64,000 bases of DNA from Nemertoderma westbladi (GCA_032718475.1 JAUCBJ010007955.1:62001-126000); one strand, 5' to 3'. Shown: positions 42,971 through 53,924, numbered from the stretch's first letter. The notes: a model not told the origin generated them from the letters alone. Made by a program: numbers and translations.

Positions 42971-44124
42971 AGGTTAAAAAACTTATTCGGGACCCTTTTG
43001 CTTAAAAGGAGTCAAAATTGTAGAACAAATTCCCGAAGTTTGCGACGTTTGCGAAATTCGCAAAGAATCCGTCAGTTTCTGTGCCCTAATGGTTTCGTGA
43101 CGAAACAATCAAATCTTACACACTTAACACACACGAACTAATTTAATGTGTGTATTAGTATGCCTGAATAATTAAATAGAAATTAAATTAATGAACGCTA
43201 TTTCAACATGAAATCTACGGAATCAATACACAACACACGCACACTACTGAATTTAAAAATTTATATAGATTGCAACTTATATTTGGCTACCTTTTAATGG
43301 GTGACTAATTTAATTATTCACCCCTATATATTTGTAGCCTTTTTAATTTGTGCCTCTAATTGAATCAAACATTAAACTAAAATATATGTCACAATATTGG
43401 TCTGTCGGTAGCTGGTCAATCAATATGTAATATGTCAATATGTAACTGACAATATTAAACTATATATTTAAGATGTTAGTCCGGTAGATACGACATACTG
43501 ATGTTTTGTATATTTAGTATAATTTTAAAAATTGATTAAATAACATACCCTCTCATGAAACATTTATCTCAAATTCCTGGTTATACCCCCCCCCCTTAGT
43601 CAAATTTTCAAATTGTTGTTTCTTTATTTAATCTAGAGCAGAATTTAATGAGGATTACCATCGGAAAACCGCTTAGTGAGACGTCTTTCAGTTCTTGAGT
43701 TATCACTGTTTTTCTGTATGACGGTCTGTCTGTCAAATTGTAAGAAAGACAGAAAACCAAATTAACCAACCACAATACAGACAGCCGATTTTGGCGCGAA
43801 GGTTTAAACTTTGAAGGACATTTTCTCGGAATGATATTTTTCAATTTCAAATTACTACTCCTCCGTCATTTTTCAGCCAATTTTATTCGTTTTTGGCTCA
43901 TTTGAAAGAGCTTTGGAAGCTCTTTAAAAGTTATTTTATGGAATTTGGATAAATATTACCATTTGTTGTAATTAGCCAATTTTAATTAAAAATATGATAT
44001 TTAATTAATTAAAATAAAAATGGCTAATTTTTAACTTTTGTGGAATCGATCACGCTGAGTGCAAAAAAGTTGGTTTCAAGAAATTTGGACCAAGGTTGAG
44101 GGACTAGTAGCAATTTGTGAAATC
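42971..44124. other. No gene seen
   Basis: AT-rich with a C-run near 43589. The minus-strand 80-codon open frame at 43608-43850 shows no domain. Confidence 0.5.
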
Positions 44125-44262
44125 TATAATTTCGCCGCCAGCCGCTAGGGGGAGGCAATAAATTTTCAAATTATCCTAAAGAGACTATTCGGCCTTCCAT
44201 ACAGTGGTTGGCCATGACAAAATAGCAATATTATCATTAAACACTAATTGTCAGTCATTTAA
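44125..44262. repeat. ~135-bp repeat, inverted partner at 51107-51245
   Basis: TTTCGCCGCCAGCCGCTAGG through CCTTCCATACAGTGGTTG to AACACTAATTG.CAGTCA appears in reverse complement at 51107-51245. The two copies frame the LTR retrotransposon at distances of ~1 kb and ~0.3 kb. Confidence 0.7.
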
Positions 44263-45247
44263 ATAAAAGGTTCATGGGGGGGGGGGGGGCACCATTTTCT
44301 GACAACTCTTCGATTTATCACTCTCAGCGTTTCAAAATTGTTTTGTGTTTGGCTATGTGTTTTGGCTATAATTAGGAATATAGGAATATATAAGTGTACC
44401 TAAGATGCTATTCTACATGACAGGTCAGAAAAATTTTTCGCTATTTAATATTAGTTAATACTAGTTAACAATAAAAAAAACTTGGTTGCGCTTAAAACCC
44501 TAAGGCTTTTACAGGGCAACATAACTATCAGGCGAAATTTTGTGAAAATAATTCTGCACCGCTAGGTGGCGCTGCAAATTTATGTTAATTGTTAAGTTTG
44601 TTATAAATTAATAAATTTTATTAACAAAAATTTCAAAAGTTGTCTGATACTTTTATGCAGGGTGGCTATGTAGACACCCACAGAAAGTTTCAGACTAATT
44701 GCTAAAAAATTGTAGAATTAGTAGAGTTTTGATGTTGATAATCTCATAAAAAAAAATATTTGGAGATAATTGACCTTTCATTTTACATAGTAATAGTAAT
44801 TTCAATAGGAATCCCTAAATGGAGATTCTTATAACTTATAAACTAAAAGAGCTATTAAAGAGCGGTTTTTAGATTTGGAAACACCAGTTAATCGTGCATT
44901 ATAATAGATTATAAAAATAATTTCGACATATTTTGGACCATTTTGGACCCCCTTAATATATTTAAAAAACTATACCACAATTGTAATGAGTGTATTAAAT
45001 TCAACCTCCAGTCAAATACTATACGTTACATAACCGTCTCCACAAACATGTGAGGTGTGAGTGAAATCAAATTTGTCACAAAAATGCGCCATAAGATGGG
45101 GATTTAGGTGATGTAAGTTTTATTGTACCTAGATTCTAGACCTGGACCATTTACTCATTTTTCAACACGAAACTTTTTACTAACATATGGAAGGAAGCAA
45201 TCGGATGAATTGTCTTAACAGTTCCTGGGGACTATTTCTTTTAATTG
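44263..45247. other. No gene seen
   Basis: AT-rich left flank of the gypsy element. A short phrase CCGCTAGGTGGCGCTGCAAA at 44561 resembles an interspersed repeat. Confidence 0.5.
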
Positions 45248-45509
45248 CGCCAGAAGTGGAGCAATAGCGTAAGGAACAATGTGGTGAGTGAAGCTGGTTA
45301 ACTATATTGATCAATATACGAATGAGTATAGATATATATATAAAGCAATGACAGTCAGAAGAAGTAACAACAACAGATCGGTCATCGGTACGCAACACGC
45401 TGTGCTGTACCGGTACTACACAGACAGACCTATACTTCTATCTGGTAGTTGGCAGTGCCGTCAGTACCAGGGATGGCAGATAGACGGGCAGGGCCTAAAC
45501 CGGCTGGCG
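45248..45509 (-). repeat. 3' LTR of the gypsy element
   Basis: 262 bp, direct copy of 50550-50819. In element orientation it starts CGCCAGCCGGTTTAGGCC and ends CCACTTCTGGCG; it lacks the usual TG..CA, so the true ends may be shifted a few bases. Contains a TATA-like TTTATATATATATC. Confidence 0.85.
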
Positions 45510-45533
45510 CAATTTCTTTCGTCTTTTTACCTC
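45510..45533 (-). promoter_or_regulatory. Polypurine tract
   Basis: In element orientation AGGTAAAAAGACGAAAGAAA-TTG lies directly before the 3' LTR, the expected position for plus-strand priming. Mostly purine. Confidence 0.6.
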
Positions 45534-45741
45534 TGGGTATTTCTCCTGTTCGGTACACAACACAAAATATCGGTTCGTAACGAATATTACGTAATTAGGA
45601 AAGGACTCGTACTTAACAAACGAAAACAAATTCAAAAATACAAACAAAGCAATTAAACTAGCGTAAATAATATGTAAGCGCATAACTAAGATAGATAGGG
45701 TGTTATGAGATTGCTAACACAAAAACTTTAGAACAAAAAAA

Positions 45742-45820
45742 ACAGTTGGCTTTCCTAAGGATCGAACTCGAGACCAACAGGTTACGGTTCGGGCGCTCTG
45801 CCACCTGAGCTACAGGGGTT
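45742..45820 (-). other. tRNA-like sequence inside the retrotransposon
   Basis: CCTGTAGCTCAGGTGGCAGA-GC (A box and paired D stem GCTC/GAGC), a CCGTAAC anticodon-loop-like stretch, then GAGTTCGATCC (B box). The 5' and 3' acceptor segments do not pair and the T stem has mismatches, so it is a tRNA pseudogene or a SINE head rather than a working tRNA. Same strand as the element, between pol and the 3' LTR. Confidence 0.5.
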
Positions 45821-46120
45821 ATTAAGGTCAACTGAATCAGTAGTAAATTTTACACGGTAAAACATTACTCAAAAATGATTGCGCTAAAAATATAAATTTG
45901 AATTTATGACAACACCTAAAGCATGACCAAAACTATGGTGGGGTACAACGAAACAACCTAATGGTAGGGCGAAAGCTAGTTTAGAATTGGGAGTCAATCA
46001 TAAGTCGGGTAGGACGTATGTAGGTAGAACGAATTCAGAACTGTGAATGGAACTGGAGACAGGCTGCGTTGGGGCGAGTCATGTGACAAGGTGGAACTGT
46101 CCAGGAACGTGGGAGGAGCG

Positions 46121-49100
46121 TCAGGGAAACCCGTAGTATTGCGGATGGCGGCGTTCTCTACGAGGACGGGTGTTGGGTGGGTCAGATGGAGCAGTAATGT
46201 GCAATGGCTGCTCAGGGACGTCGTCTAACTGTGGGGTGGACTCTATGGCGGGTTGGAACGCGACAGGGGGTGCCACGCCGGGTGTAGCATGAGCGTGGAG
46301 TGTGAAACACTCATCAGCCTCGGAATCTGAATCCTCAGTGTATGACGTGGTTGGCGGTTTGAGACAAGGTACAAGGAAACAATAGGCCTGGCGGACGCGG
46401 TATGCGTGAGCGCGGAGCTGGCTGCCCGCGAATTTACGAATAGAACACCACGTGTCATCGATAGCGCTGACGATATATCGTGGACGAGCGCCGGCACGGG
46501 GGGAATCGGCATATATATGGACGAGGTCGCCCACCTTGAGGGAGGTAAATCCTGGGAGTACCGTAGGGTGGGGGGTCTTAGAGCGGACGCTGGAGGTGTG
46601 GTTGGCTAGGCGTCGCTCATGTTGGGAGGCTATGAGCTCAGTATCGACGAGAGGAACCTGTTCGCCCGTGGATGAGAATGGACCGCCAGTGACACGGAGT
46701 CGGAGGAGCTCGGTGAGTAGCTCGCCGATAGCGTGTTCGGCGACTGGGTTTTTATTTACATTCTTGCGGGATCCGATCTCAAGGAGGAGGTGGTGGGATA
46801 GGAGGATTGGGTCGTTGGCGAGGGCTTGGAACCCTGGGGCTGAGTCGGTGCGGATGATAGCCGGGGGGCCACTAAGGGGGCACATGCCAAAGGCAAGGGT
46901 GATTAAGGCATCACGTAGGGTATCGCTCTGTTCATCCGGAAGTATAACGGCATTTGAGTACGACGATACCATTTCCCGTAACAGGAGGATACGTTGGGAA
47001 TGGCGGCGCAGGACGTCGGCAGCGAATGATAGGCCGACGATGGGGGGTGGGTCAATGGATGACTGGGGCACGGTACGCTTGGGGGCAGTTGAGAGGGCGA
47101 CGCACTGGTGACATTGCACGGTAATCTCATTGAGAGCGCGGTCGAGGTCCAGGGCGTAGAAATATCGGGAAAAGGTGGTACGCAGCTGGGAACGCAAAGG
47201 GTGTTGGAGTTCGATGTGTAGTGAGGTTAGTAAGCCAATAAGAGCAGAGCGGGGAACGACGATGACGTCATAGGGTGACGTGAAGGGGCGCTGTCGGTGG
47301 ACTACGACAAGGCCAGAGGATAACAGAGAACATACACCCAGGTAACGCTTGATATCATGGCTATGTGTATCGCGTCTGGAGGGACGGGTGCCGGATGCGA
47401 GGTTTTCAGCGACACGGATTAGGTCGGGGCACTCGCGTTGTGTGGCGAGCCACGCAGGACGACTGGCATAAAGGAGACGGGGATTCGGGCTATCGGAAGC
47501 GATAAAGCAATTCGGGAGGGGGGTAGTGACAGTGTTAACGAGGGACATTGGGGGATGGTTGTCGTGTGGCAAGGAGGAGGGGGTGTTTGATACTGACCTG
47601 CAGGATTGTAGGGCGGCTTGGGATCGTCGAAATGTAGACTCGACATCGGGAGTCCAAGCTACAGGGTCACCGGCCTTGAGGGTAAGGAGGGCTTCGAGCG
47701 GAGAGATAAGGGCAGAACACCGGGGGAGTACGCGGGAGAGAACCTTGTAGGAACCGAGGAACGACCGTAGGTCGCGGATGGTGGATGGTGTAGGACAGTG
47801 GGATAAGGCGGCTGTGATATGTGGGGAAGCAGATAAGGAACCGCTAGACCATACCCAACCAACGATGGTGGTAGTTTGGGGGCAAATGATGGTTTTCTTT
47901 GGGGACAAACGCAACCCGGCAAGGTGTAGGGCGCGGAGGAGGGCGGCGAAATTGAGAAGGAGTTCGGGGATGGTATCGCCACCGCAGTAGATATCATCGG
48001 CGAGTTTGACGACGGATCCCTGGACGAGGAGATCGCCGAGGACGCGAGACATTAACTCCTCGAGAGCCGTTTCGCTGCCGGGCATGCCCATGGCACAGCG
48101 GCGGTAGACACGGACACCACGAAATGGTGTGGATATGCCGCAGAAACGCATGGAGTTGCGATGGAGTGGGATTTGGTAAAAGGCGCTTGTGAGGTCTGCC
48201 TTAACGAGGAACTTGAACCGACCCAGGGCTCGAATGGTGGATTCGACATCTGCGAGGAGTGCGGGTTGGGGCTTACAATACTGGGCGATCTCTGTGAATG
48301 CCGTAACGAGCCGAGTTCCTCCATTGGATTTAGCGACAAGGAAGCTTGGGTTCAAGTACTCTATGGTGACACAGGCTAGTTCTGGGCGAATGAAGACGCC
48401 AAGACGCTCTAGAGAGTCAAACTTCTCCTGTAGTTCAACGAGTCGGTCACGGGAGTATTGTGGTATACGACCCTTACGTTGAGGTGGCAATGTAGGGGTC
48501 ACGTTGACGACAGCTTCGAATGGGCCGGCAGACCCATTGTATCCGGGGTACATGGGATCGAAGACGTCAGAAAATTCCTCGAGTAGATCGTGGAAGGCAG
48601 CACGTTCACAGTAAGAGAGGATGCCCTGTGGGTCGATCTGGACTGCCTTTATAGGTGGAGGGTCATGGGAGACAACGGAAGCAGAGCGGATTTCGGGACA
48701 GGGTAAGGACTGTTCAAGTTGTTTCATGGGGGTAGCTGCAGTGGGTAGGGCGGAGCAGACATGGGAGTTCCGTTGAATGAAGATGGGGTAGGGGGCAGAG
48801 TTCGGAATGGTAATGGAACCGGCTGCGGGTTGGAGCTGCATGGGGGGGAACCAAGGCTTGGGGGGAGTTACGTGCGACCGTTGGTTAATCACATGGGGTG
48901 TCACAAGGAGAGAGTCGGAATCCGAGAGACGGGCTGGAAGCTGTAATGTGAGGACGTTGCCGGGGAGAAGAATGGACGATCGTATGGGGGCGCGCAGAAT
49001 CTGGGTCGTCGTCCGACGGATAGTGGGTCGGGGATGACCTGCCGGGGGGTACCGGATGGAACTGCCATCCGCGAAGGTAATCAGCGACTGGGCTGGACGG

Positions 49101-49225
49101 ATACCAATATCATTGGTGGATAGGAACGGAACGCCAGTGAGCAGTGGAATGTTGAGGCTGTCGACAACGAGTCCACGGAAGCTAAACTGGAGGTCGTTAT
49201 GGGTGAGGGCGAAGGAACTCCCCAA
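46121..49225 (-). CDS. pol: Gypsy pol: protease C-terminus, reverse transcriptase, integrase
   Basis: 1,034 open codons; the first residues continue the protease domain from the other frame. RT about 225-510: FLVKADLTSAFYQIPLH (catalytic D344) and VKLADDIYCGG (408-411, replacing the usual YxDD). RNase H should follow near 545 but only about 45 unrelated residues separate RT from the integrase. Integrase: HHCC finger H670, H675, C705, C708; acidic residues D737, D793 (RTDSAPG) and E830 (NPVAEHAI). A C-terminal region with VGDLVHIYADSPR (about 910) resembles the usual GPY/F-side domain. RT copies the RNA genome; integrase inserts the cDNA. GC-rich relative to the flanks. Confidence 0.85.
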   Translation of the reverse strand: MGSSFALTHNDLQFSFRGLVVDSLNIPLLTGVPFLSTNDIGIRPAQSLITFADGSSIRYPPAGHPRPTIRRTTTQILRAPIRSSILLPGNVLTLQLPARLSDSDSLLVTPHVINQRSHVTPPKPWFPPMQLQPAAGSITIPNSAPYPIFIQRNSHVCSALPTAATPMKQLEQSLPCPEIRSASVVSHDPPPIKAVQIDPQGILSYCERAAFHDLLEEFSDVFDPMYPGYNGSAGPFEAVVNVTPTLPPQRKGRIPQYSRDRLVELQEKFDSLERLGVFIRPELACVTIEYLNPSFLVAKSNGGTRLVTAFTEIAQYCKPQPALLADVESTIRALGRFKFLVKADLTSAFYQIPLHRNSMRFCGISTPFRGVRVYRRCAMGMPGSETALEELMSRVLGDLLVQGSVVKLADDIYCGGDTIPELLLNFAALLRALHLAGLRLSPKKTIICPQTTTIVGWVWSSGSLSASPHITAALSHCPTPSTIRDLRSFLGSYKVLSRVLPRCSALISPLEALLTLKAGDPVAWTPDVESTFRRSQAALQSCRSVSNTPSSLPHDNHPPMSLVNTVTTPLPNCFIASDSPNPRLLYASRPAWLATQRECPDLIRVAENLASGTRPSRRDTHSHDIKRYLGVCSLLSSGLVVVHRQRPFTSPYDVIVVPRSALIGLLTSLHIELQHPLRSQLRTTFSRYFYALDLDRALNEITVQCHQCVALSTAPKRTVPQSSIDPPPIVGLSFAADVLRRHSQRILLLREMVSSYSNAVILPDEQSDTLRDALITLAFGMCPLSGPPAIIRTDSAPGFQALANDPILLSHHLLLEIGSRKNVNKNPVAEHAIGELLTELLRLRVTGGPFSSTGEQVPLVDTELIASQHERRLANHTSSVRSKTPHPTVLPGFTSLKVGDLVHIYADSPRAGARPRYIVSAIDDTWCSIRKFAGSQLRAHAYRVRQAYCFLVPCLKPPTTSYTEDSDSEADECFTLHAHATPGVAPPVAFQPAIESTPQLDDVPEQPLHITAPSDPPNTRPRRERRHPQYYGFP

Positions 49226-50439
49226 CTACACCTGAAACAGGGGAACCATCGGCCCCGATCGGGATCTGGCGGGAGCCACGCGAGATCGGAACGCCGAGTC
49301 GGAGTGCAGCGTCGTGTGAAATGAGGTCGGATTCGGCGCCGCAATCGAGGAGAACCTGGATGGGTTTACCTTTATAACGCGCTGTAAAGGTTGGACTCGG
49401 ACGTACAGCGTCGATATTAACCATCAGATCGGGAGGTGGACTGGCGACGGAGTCGTTATCGTTATCCGGTTGTTCATAGAAAGCGTCATTGTCGTTGTCG
49501 CCATCGACGTAGACGAGATGGGCATGTGAGATAAAGCGCTTGTCAGCAGGGGGAAGGAATGGGCATGCACTGAGAAAGTGGTTGGTGGGAGTGCGTTTAG
49601 TCTGGGAGCATAGGGGACACCGGCGAACAGAACGGGAAAGTCCGCAGCCAGTGGAACTCGGACGGAGACCTGAGGATGTAGGTGGGGTCCGACGCGTCTG
49701 GGCACGGAAGGTACGCACTTCCGCGGCAGTATGGAGCTCGTCGACAAGAGAAGACAGAGCCTGGGAGATCTCGGGTTTGATACTGGCCAGCGTACGGGAC
49801 CGGAGCTCCGTGCCATACCGTTGTTGAACCAATCGAGGGAGGTCCAGGTGGATAAGGCGGAGCCATATGAGTACAACGAAGTTCTCGAGAGAGGGGGACA
49901 GCTCCTCGTTGTCATCGGGGAGAATCCCGTGGTGGGAAATTCGCCCGTCACCGTCGGAGTAAATTATCGTCCACGAAAGCCGATAAACGCTGGAAGAGGT
50001 CTTTAGGGCACTCCTCGTGAAGGAGAGAGATATTGGAGAAGGAGAGGAAATGAGCTCCGGTCGCTTGGAAGCCGTAATAGAGGCGTATGGCCTGCCATAT
50101 AGAGGGCAAGGACGTGGAGTCTCGAATGATCAAGTTACGTGCGATAACGGGGGCATAATTGGCGATCTGACCGAGCATAAGATCTAGAGCCGTGGTCTTT
50201 TGAAGGGCAGTACGGCGGTCGGCTGGGGCCACAGTGTCCGGGTCGTCGGCAAAACCGCGGAAGGGTATAGCGTGGGTGTGGCGCAACCAGGTTGTGCCCG
50301 GGACCGTAAACTGCGCAAATTGAGGTTGGAGCGCAAGCGAATAAGTTATGTTGTGGCGCTAAACCTCAAAGGAGTTGATCGTCTCAGATTTATTGAGTGG
50401 AGCCAGCTTGGGGGGCTTCAGTGAGCCGTTAAACGCCAT
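49197..50439 (-). pseudogene. gag: Gypsy gag and protease N-terminus, with lesions
   Basis: ATG at 50439-50437 (MAFNGSLKPPKLAPLN). A TAG at 50361-50359 interrupts a context where the family has tryptophan. A +1 shift is needed near 49955. Then SLVDELHTAAEVRTFRAQT, the zinc finger CPLCSQTKRTPTNHFLSACP (C-x2-C-x9-H-x4-C) and the protease start VLLDCGAESDLI (DCG in place of DTG). A further +1 shift at a GGGG run near 49215 leads into pol. Gag forms the particle; protease cleaves the polyprotein. The two +1 shifts could be indels or programmed; the TAG argues that this copy is damaged. Confidence 0.75.
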
Positions 50440-50530
50440 GATAACTGTAAGTAGGTAGTGTAAGTCTGTAACGTAAGGCGGGCTGAGTGGATGGATCTGT
50501 TGTTGTAGTAGATGGCGAGGAGTGGGAAAC

Positions 50531-50549
50531 GAAGCACATGGTGACACCA
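50531..50549 (-). promoter_or_regulatory. Primer-binding site
   Basis: Directly after the 5' LTR the minus strand reads TGGTGTCACCATGTGCTTC. TGG pairs with the CCA end of a tRNA primer. The tRNA species was not identified. Confidence 0.55.
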
Positions 50550-50819
50550 CGCCAGAAGTGGAGCAATAGCGTAAGGAACAATGTGGTGAGTGAAGCGGGT
50601 TAACTATATTGATCAATACACGAATGAGTATAGATATATATATAAAGCAATGACAGTCAGAAGAAGTAACAACAACAGATCGGTCATCGGTACGCAACAC
50701 GCTGTGCTGTACCGGTACTACACAGACAGACCTATACTTCTATCTGGTAGTTGGCAGTGCCGTCAGTACCAGGGATGGCAGATAGACCGTTAGACGGGCA
50801 GGGCCTAAACCGGCTGGCG
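50550..50819 (-). repeat. 5' LTR of the gypsy element
   Basis: 270 bp, partner of 45248-45509. Carries an extra CGTTAGAC (tandem duplication) and about two substitutions. The TATA-like segment near 50632-50646 would drive transcription on the minus strand. Confidence 0.85.
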
Positions 50820-51106
50820 TTGCTAATTACACAAAATCCTCAATGATACATGCTGGACATCAGTCGGATTATTGATCACAATAAAAATTTCCTTCCAAAT
50901 TACACAAACAATTACTATGTTCTCCCATGCATGGTTCTTTGATAAAACGGATATACAATGACGACATGGACGTCATTTGCAAGAACAACACCATAGCAAT
51001 TATTGATAGTCAATCTAGCGAAAAAGAGAGGGAAACCCAAAACTACAGTATTTCGTAATTAATCCGAACCAAATTTACATTATCTTGTTAAGGGGGGATT
51101 AACCTT

Positions 51107-51245
51107 TTTTTTATGACTGTCAATTAGTGTTAAATGATAACATTGCTATTTTGTCATCGACAACCACTGTATGGAAGGCCAAATAGCCTCTATAAGAAGA
51201 TTTGAAAATTTATAGCCTCCCACTAGCGACTGGCGGCGGAATAAA
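51107..51245. repeat. ~135-bp repeat, inverted partner of 44125-44262
   Basis: ATGACTGTCAATTAGTGTTA to TAGCGACTGGCGGCGGA is the reverse complement of 44125-44262 at about 80 percent by eye. Confidence 0.7.
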
Positions 51246-51902
51246 AGATTTATTGACCTCAAAAACCCTCAAAAAATGTATTAGTTATTTTATAAACTAT
51301 TGTGGCTTTTAACCTAAAACATATAATTAAATTAGACCTAAAATCAATATAGCAAGCCCAATTTTATTATGTGAAAAATCTTTGCTAACATTAATGGAAA
51401 CTAAGAAGTTTCCTTGCAGTGGAATTGCATAACTTTTTCTTAGTTACCTTATTATATCGTTAAATATTTGATATAAATTAAAATTGGATACGACTTATAG
51501 TTACCGAGATGTAACAATTTACGTGTGACAGGCCAGTAGTAGTGTAAATTTTATTTATTCCGCATTGAATTGCAGCATATTGTGCAGTAATTAAATTATT
51601 CTGGAACATCTCTAATTTGCTACTTACAATTCCCTACTGTTCCTTTTGTTTGGCTTGTGTTATCCAAATCTATGAAGAATTTCAATGAATATATATATAT
51701 GTTCTGCAAAATTATTTTTTATAGACTTTATTTGGTCATTAACAAGGTAATACAGAATCCCAAAAATGTAGTTCGGATTGATTGCGAATTACTTTTGGGT
51801 TTTATGCTAGATTGACTCTTCTATGAAGCGTCAAAAATATTCGCCACCAACAAAGAGCAAACAAACCGTGTCAACCAATAAAAGTTCGGATATAATGATT
51901 TA
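51246..51902. other. No gene seen
   Basis: AT-rich flank; nothing recognisable. Confidence 0.5.
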
Positions 51903-52080
51903 ATGTGTTTTCATTGGCTGCGTTATTATGGGATGATGTTTATCATTGGCTTTGTTCTTCAGGGCATGGTGCTTTCTCATTGGCTGTGTTCTTATGGGAT
52001 GGTGATATATCATTGGCTGTGTTCTTCTGGGCGTGGTGCTTCCTCATTGGCTGTGTTCTTCGTGGAAGATACACTCTCAA
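51903..52080. repeat. ~58-bp tandem repeat (CATTGGCTGTGTTCTT)
   Basis: TTCATTGGCTGCGTTATTAT..GGGATG and CATTGGCTGTGTTCTTCTGG-GC(A/G)TGGTGCTT modules alternate about three times. The overlapping W/L/C/F-rich open frames are products of the repeat. The 52081-52539 stretch beyond it is AT-rich and empty. Confidence 0.75.
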
Positions 52081-52539
52081 TGGGTATTTTTATTTTAGCA
52101 CTACTTCAACATTTTAATGTTATTTATAAAACTTTACCCCTAAGTAAAATTATTTTTTGTTACATCAGAACTAAAAAAGATTTACAGCCTTCTAATATGC
52201 ATCACAATAACTATCAAATGCATCCTAAATATATTTAAATAAATAAATCAGAGTTTAAAATATTATGGTAGATGTTTATCAGTGTGTAACCAGGAATTCA
52301 TCAGAAAACCATTAGTTAGGAATTCTAGTTTTCCTTTCAGAAAACATTATTTTTCTATATTTTATTCATAAACCCGATAAGTATACAATTATATATTGCT
52401 TTTTCTATTAGTTAAAGGCCGACAACGAGAGTTGGTGGGGGAATTTTCTCTTTCCCATACAATTACTAGCAAATTTGTTCGACCCAGGAATTGTGTCAAA
52501 GTGCTCAGCCTACATTTTTTGGTCTTCTATTGAATTAAG

Positions 52540-52905
52540 CTGTGTCAAGTACAATGCACACATCTCCAACCAGACACTATATAACATTGGAGGTGTCTCA
52601 TTGGTTCCCCCAAGCTTGACACTAGAACAAAATCGCCTCCGCTTTGCACGACATTGCTTTCGCCGTGAGGACCAACCAGTGAATAATCTTGTACATTGGC
52701 AGCCTCATGGAGTGAATAAGCATGGTGGACAGCCCATGACTTTCTTGAGACACATCTTAAAGGACACTGGCCTTGAAGATGCGGATGATCTAGCAAAAGT
52801 CATGGGTGATAGGGAGTTGTGGCGGTGCAATTTTGTCGATAAGCCGGCACAGCATTCTTAAAAATGCAGCTGCAATGCAGCATGCCGATCCTAGTAGTAG
52901 TAGTA
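52540..52905 (+). mobile_element. LINE family B, 5'-truncated 3' end
   Basis: Flanked by GAATTAAG (52532-52539 and 52906-52913). Contains the last RT-domain residues (LEQNRLRFARHCFRREDQPV, HGVNKHGGQPMTFLRHI, DTGLEDADDLAKVMGDRELW), a TAA, and the 3' end GATCC(TAG)5. Its intact ATCTTAAAGGACAC is the empty counterpart of the TTAA element at 32003-33565. Confidence 0.85.
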
Positions 52906-52981
52906 GAATTAAGTTCTGAAAATAGTAATGATGTTTGGGTATTGTACTAGCTAAACTGAAAGTGAAAAGTATTATTGTATA

Positions 52982-53924
52982 CACCATGTCCCAGAATATA
53001 GTGTCGTAATTCAGTGACACGCCCCACCCCCCCCCCCCCCCCCCCCAACCCCTAATTTTTCTACAAATCGTAATGAGATTGCATGAAATTTGAAACAGAG
53101 ATAGTTTCACCTCCCGACCACTGACTGGGTGAGCCAGAATTTTAATTTTTGCTTTCAATCTTTAGCTACAAGTGTTAAAAAAAGTATCTCCAGCGATATT
53201 ACACCAGTTACACCGCAGTTATTCTTCTACCTTATAGCTGTTTGTTGGTTTGAAAGCTGGCCATGCAAGGATTCCAAATATGTAACACAATTTGAATTTC
53301 GTTGAAAAATAGCTGAGATATGAGCGTTCAAATGTTGCATGGTTTTGCAACGACGCGAGGCTGTTTTATTCTATTAATAAATATATAATATAATAATAAT
53401 ATACTAATAATTATAATATTCTGGAACATTTTTAAATGTATGAATAGCTACGTAATAGTATGATTAAAGATGTAATGCACTGTTGCCCAGCTACGTATTT
53501 GGATAAACAAAATATTCCAGATTATGATGCATTTATTAAATAGAATAAAATAGCCTCGCGCAGGTGCATAACCATGCAACATTTGAACGCCCATATCTCA
53601 GCTATTTTTCAACCAAATTCAAATTGTGTTACATATTTAAAATCCTTACATGGCCAGCTTTCCATTGGAACCAACAAACAGCTATAAGGTAGAAGAATTA
53701 CTGCGGTGTACATGGTGTAATATTGCTGGAGATACTGTTTTTAAACGCTTGTACAGTAGCTAAAGATTGAAAGCAAAAATAAAAATTCTGGCTCACCCAA
53801 TCAGTGGTCGGGAGGTGTAACTATCTCTGTTTCAAATTTCATGCAATCTCATTACGATTTGTAGAAAAATTAGGGGGGGGGGGGGGTGTCACTGAATTAC
53901 GACACTATATTCTGGGACATGGTG
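52982..53924. mobile_element. 943-bp foldback element with ~400-bp arms
   Basis: Ends CACCATGTCCCAGAATATAG / CTATATTCTGGGACATGGTG, flanked by TA on both sides (52980-52981, 53925-53926). The arms 52982-53390 and 53530-53924 are inverted copies differing by small indels. They include a C/G homopolymer run, AATCGTAATGAGATTGCATG, a TGGCCAGC-type segment and GCCTCGCG. The spacer is AT-rich (~140 bp). No open frame. Partial copy at 28690-28895. Confidence 0.85.

Larger units (their letters stand above)
45248..50819 (-). mobile_element. Ty3/gypsy-type LTR retrotransposon
   Basis: 5.57 kb, read on the minus strand: 5' LTR 50819-50550, primer site beginning TGGTGTCACC, gag with protease 50439-49197, pol 49225-46121, tRNA-like sequence 45820-45742, purine tract AAAAAGACGAAAGAAATTG before the 3' LTR 45509-45248. 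The LTRs differ by about two substitutions and one 8-bp tandem insertion, implying recent insertion. No target duplication is obvious at these boundaries (TTTAATTG left, TTGCTAATT right). The group is the metazoan gypsy-like lineage with an LADD catalytic box. Confidence 0.85.

Noticed and set aside
45742-45820. Functional tRNA gene
   Set aside because: Acceptor ends do not pair and the T stem is mismatched, although A and B boxes are good.
46452-47111. Long plus-strand open frames across 46.0-50.4 kb
   Set aside because: They are antisense to the gypsy pol and gag frames, which carry recognisable RT and integrase motifs; the GC-rich sequence keeps several frames open.
49200-49225. Programmed +1 frameshift as the normal way to make Gag-Pol
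   Set aside because: Possible, but a second +1 shift near 49955 and a TAG in gag point to ordinary mutational damage; left undecided rather than claimed.
51903-52238. W/C/F-rich open frames as a membrane protein
   Set aside because: They follow a ~58-bp tandem repeat; no start or splice context.
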